Below are positions 5,168 through 5,737 of a stretch of DNA of 5,737 bases, in pieces. The DNA lies in the NCBI GenBank assembly GCA_003456095.1, contig DMPF01000112.1, positions 1 through 5,737 of the forward strand. The letters run 5' to 3'. The translations under genes and the position numbers were made by a program. The stretch is from Bacillota bacterium (GTDB lineage Bacteria > Bacillota > Dethiobacteria > DTU022 > UBA8154). The notes under the pieces were generated by a model. It saw nothing but the letters and a program-made list of their open reading frames with translations, had not been told where the DNA came from and did no database searches. Every line of letters starts with the position of its first letter. Within the stretch, counting starts at the first letter, position 1.

Positions 5168-5737
5168 GCGCACCACAATATTTACAAGTTTGCCCTGCAC
5201 GGTAATGATCTTTGCAATTTCTTTTCCTTCAATAAACGGCCGCACCTTTTCCTGTCCCTGCACAGCCTCCATCAGCTCATCCTCAGCCACAGCCACAGGA
5301 AGAAGGATACGTCCCCGCACTTTGCCGTTAACCTGAATAACCACTTCAACTTCGTCAACCGCCAAAAATCCCGGATCATAGGCGGGCCATGCCTGCCGGT
5401 GCACACTGGAAGTATAGCCGCAGCAGCGCCAGATCTCCTCGCTGATATGGGGAGCAAAGGGAGCCAAAATGATTACAACGGTTTGCATGACTTCTCGCAG
5501 CAGCGGGCGGTAGCGCTCCTTTTGTTCCGGCCCGCATTCATTAAAATAATTATACAGAGTATTAACCAGCTCCATAATGGCGCTGATCGCCGTATTAAAA
5601 TTAAATCGCTCCCCCACATCAACGGTCACTTTTTTGACTGCGGCATGACAGGCGCGACGCAGCTCTTCCTCCGCCTTGCCGGGAGGGAGCATTTGTTCAT
5701 GCCGATCCGCATGCACCGCCGCTGCCCCCGCGGCAGA
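5165..5737 (-). CDS. leuS: Leucyl-tRNA synthetase, C-terminal part (5'-truncated by window edge)
   Basis: The last 190 residues of the class I enzyme that charges tRNA-Leu with leucine in the cytoplasm; the HIGH, editing and KMSKS regions lie beyond the right edge. Visible are the helical anticodon-binding domain (VGERFNFNTAISAIMELVN, then APFAPHISEEIW, followed by SVH and WPAYD) and the bacterial C-terminal domain (EVEVVIQVNGKVRGRI, then IAKIITVQGKLVNIVV). Both match the bacterial LeuRS pattern; the Pro usually found in VPGKLVNIV is Gln here. The frame is open from the edge to TAA at 5165-5167. The next gene starts at the same stop codon, so leuS is probably the first gene of a short operon. 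Confidence 0.97.
   Translation of the reverse strand, partial: SAAGAAAVHADRHEQMLPPGKAEEELRRACHAAVKKVTVDVGERFNFNTAISAIMELVNTLYNYFNECGPEQKERYRPLLREVMQTVVIILAPFAPHISEEIWRCCGYTSSVHRQAWPAYDPGFLAVDEVEVVIQVNGKVRGRILLPVAVAEDELMEAVQGQEKVRPFIEGKEIAKIITVQGKLVNIVVR

Overview
The window looks like chromosomal DNA from a Clostridia-type Bacillota (Firmicutes). The evidence is a bacterial leuS 3' end, a Gram-positive-style ComEA with an SLBB domain plus a helix-hairpin-helix pair, a COG1615/UPF0182 membrane protein, strong AGGAGG-type ribosome binding sites, and moderately GC-rich codon use. I cannot fix the genus. There are no rRNA, tRNA, CRISPR or transposon genes. The window is almost entirely coding; the only intergenic gaps are about 160 bases (2936-3093) and 72 bases (2231-2302).

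Layout, right to left along the minus strand: (1) 5165-5737, the 3' end of leuS (leucyl-tRNA synthetase C-terminus). (2) 3703-5165, a radical SAM / PDZ / DUF512-like gene that starts inside the leuS stop codon (TAATG). It is broken twice: an in-frame TAG at 4599-4601 splits the radical SAM barrel, and a one-base frame change near 3972-3990 separates the PDZ part from the DUF512-like tail. (3) 2303-2935, comEA. (4) 2-2230, the first 743 codons of a UPF0182 seven-helix membrane protein that runs off the left edge. One gene lies on the plus strand: 3094-3714, a small membrane-anchored transglutaminase-like (papain-fold) protein. It is divergent from comEA and convergent with the radical SAM gene.

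How the parts relate: leuS and the radical SAM gene look translationally coupled. comEA and the UPF0182 gene form a second probable transcription unit, separated by a hairpin that lies between a good Shine-Dalgarno and the UPF0182 start codon. The transglutaminase-like gene meets the radical SAM gene tail to tail at a 10-bp palindrome. Both reading frames end there with the same Leu-Ser-Gly-stop, an exact four-codon overlap.

The point most worth checking is the radical SAM gene. Conserved-looking protein continues without loss after the TAG, so it is either a young pseudogene, a pair of sequence errors, or (less likely) a recoded gene.
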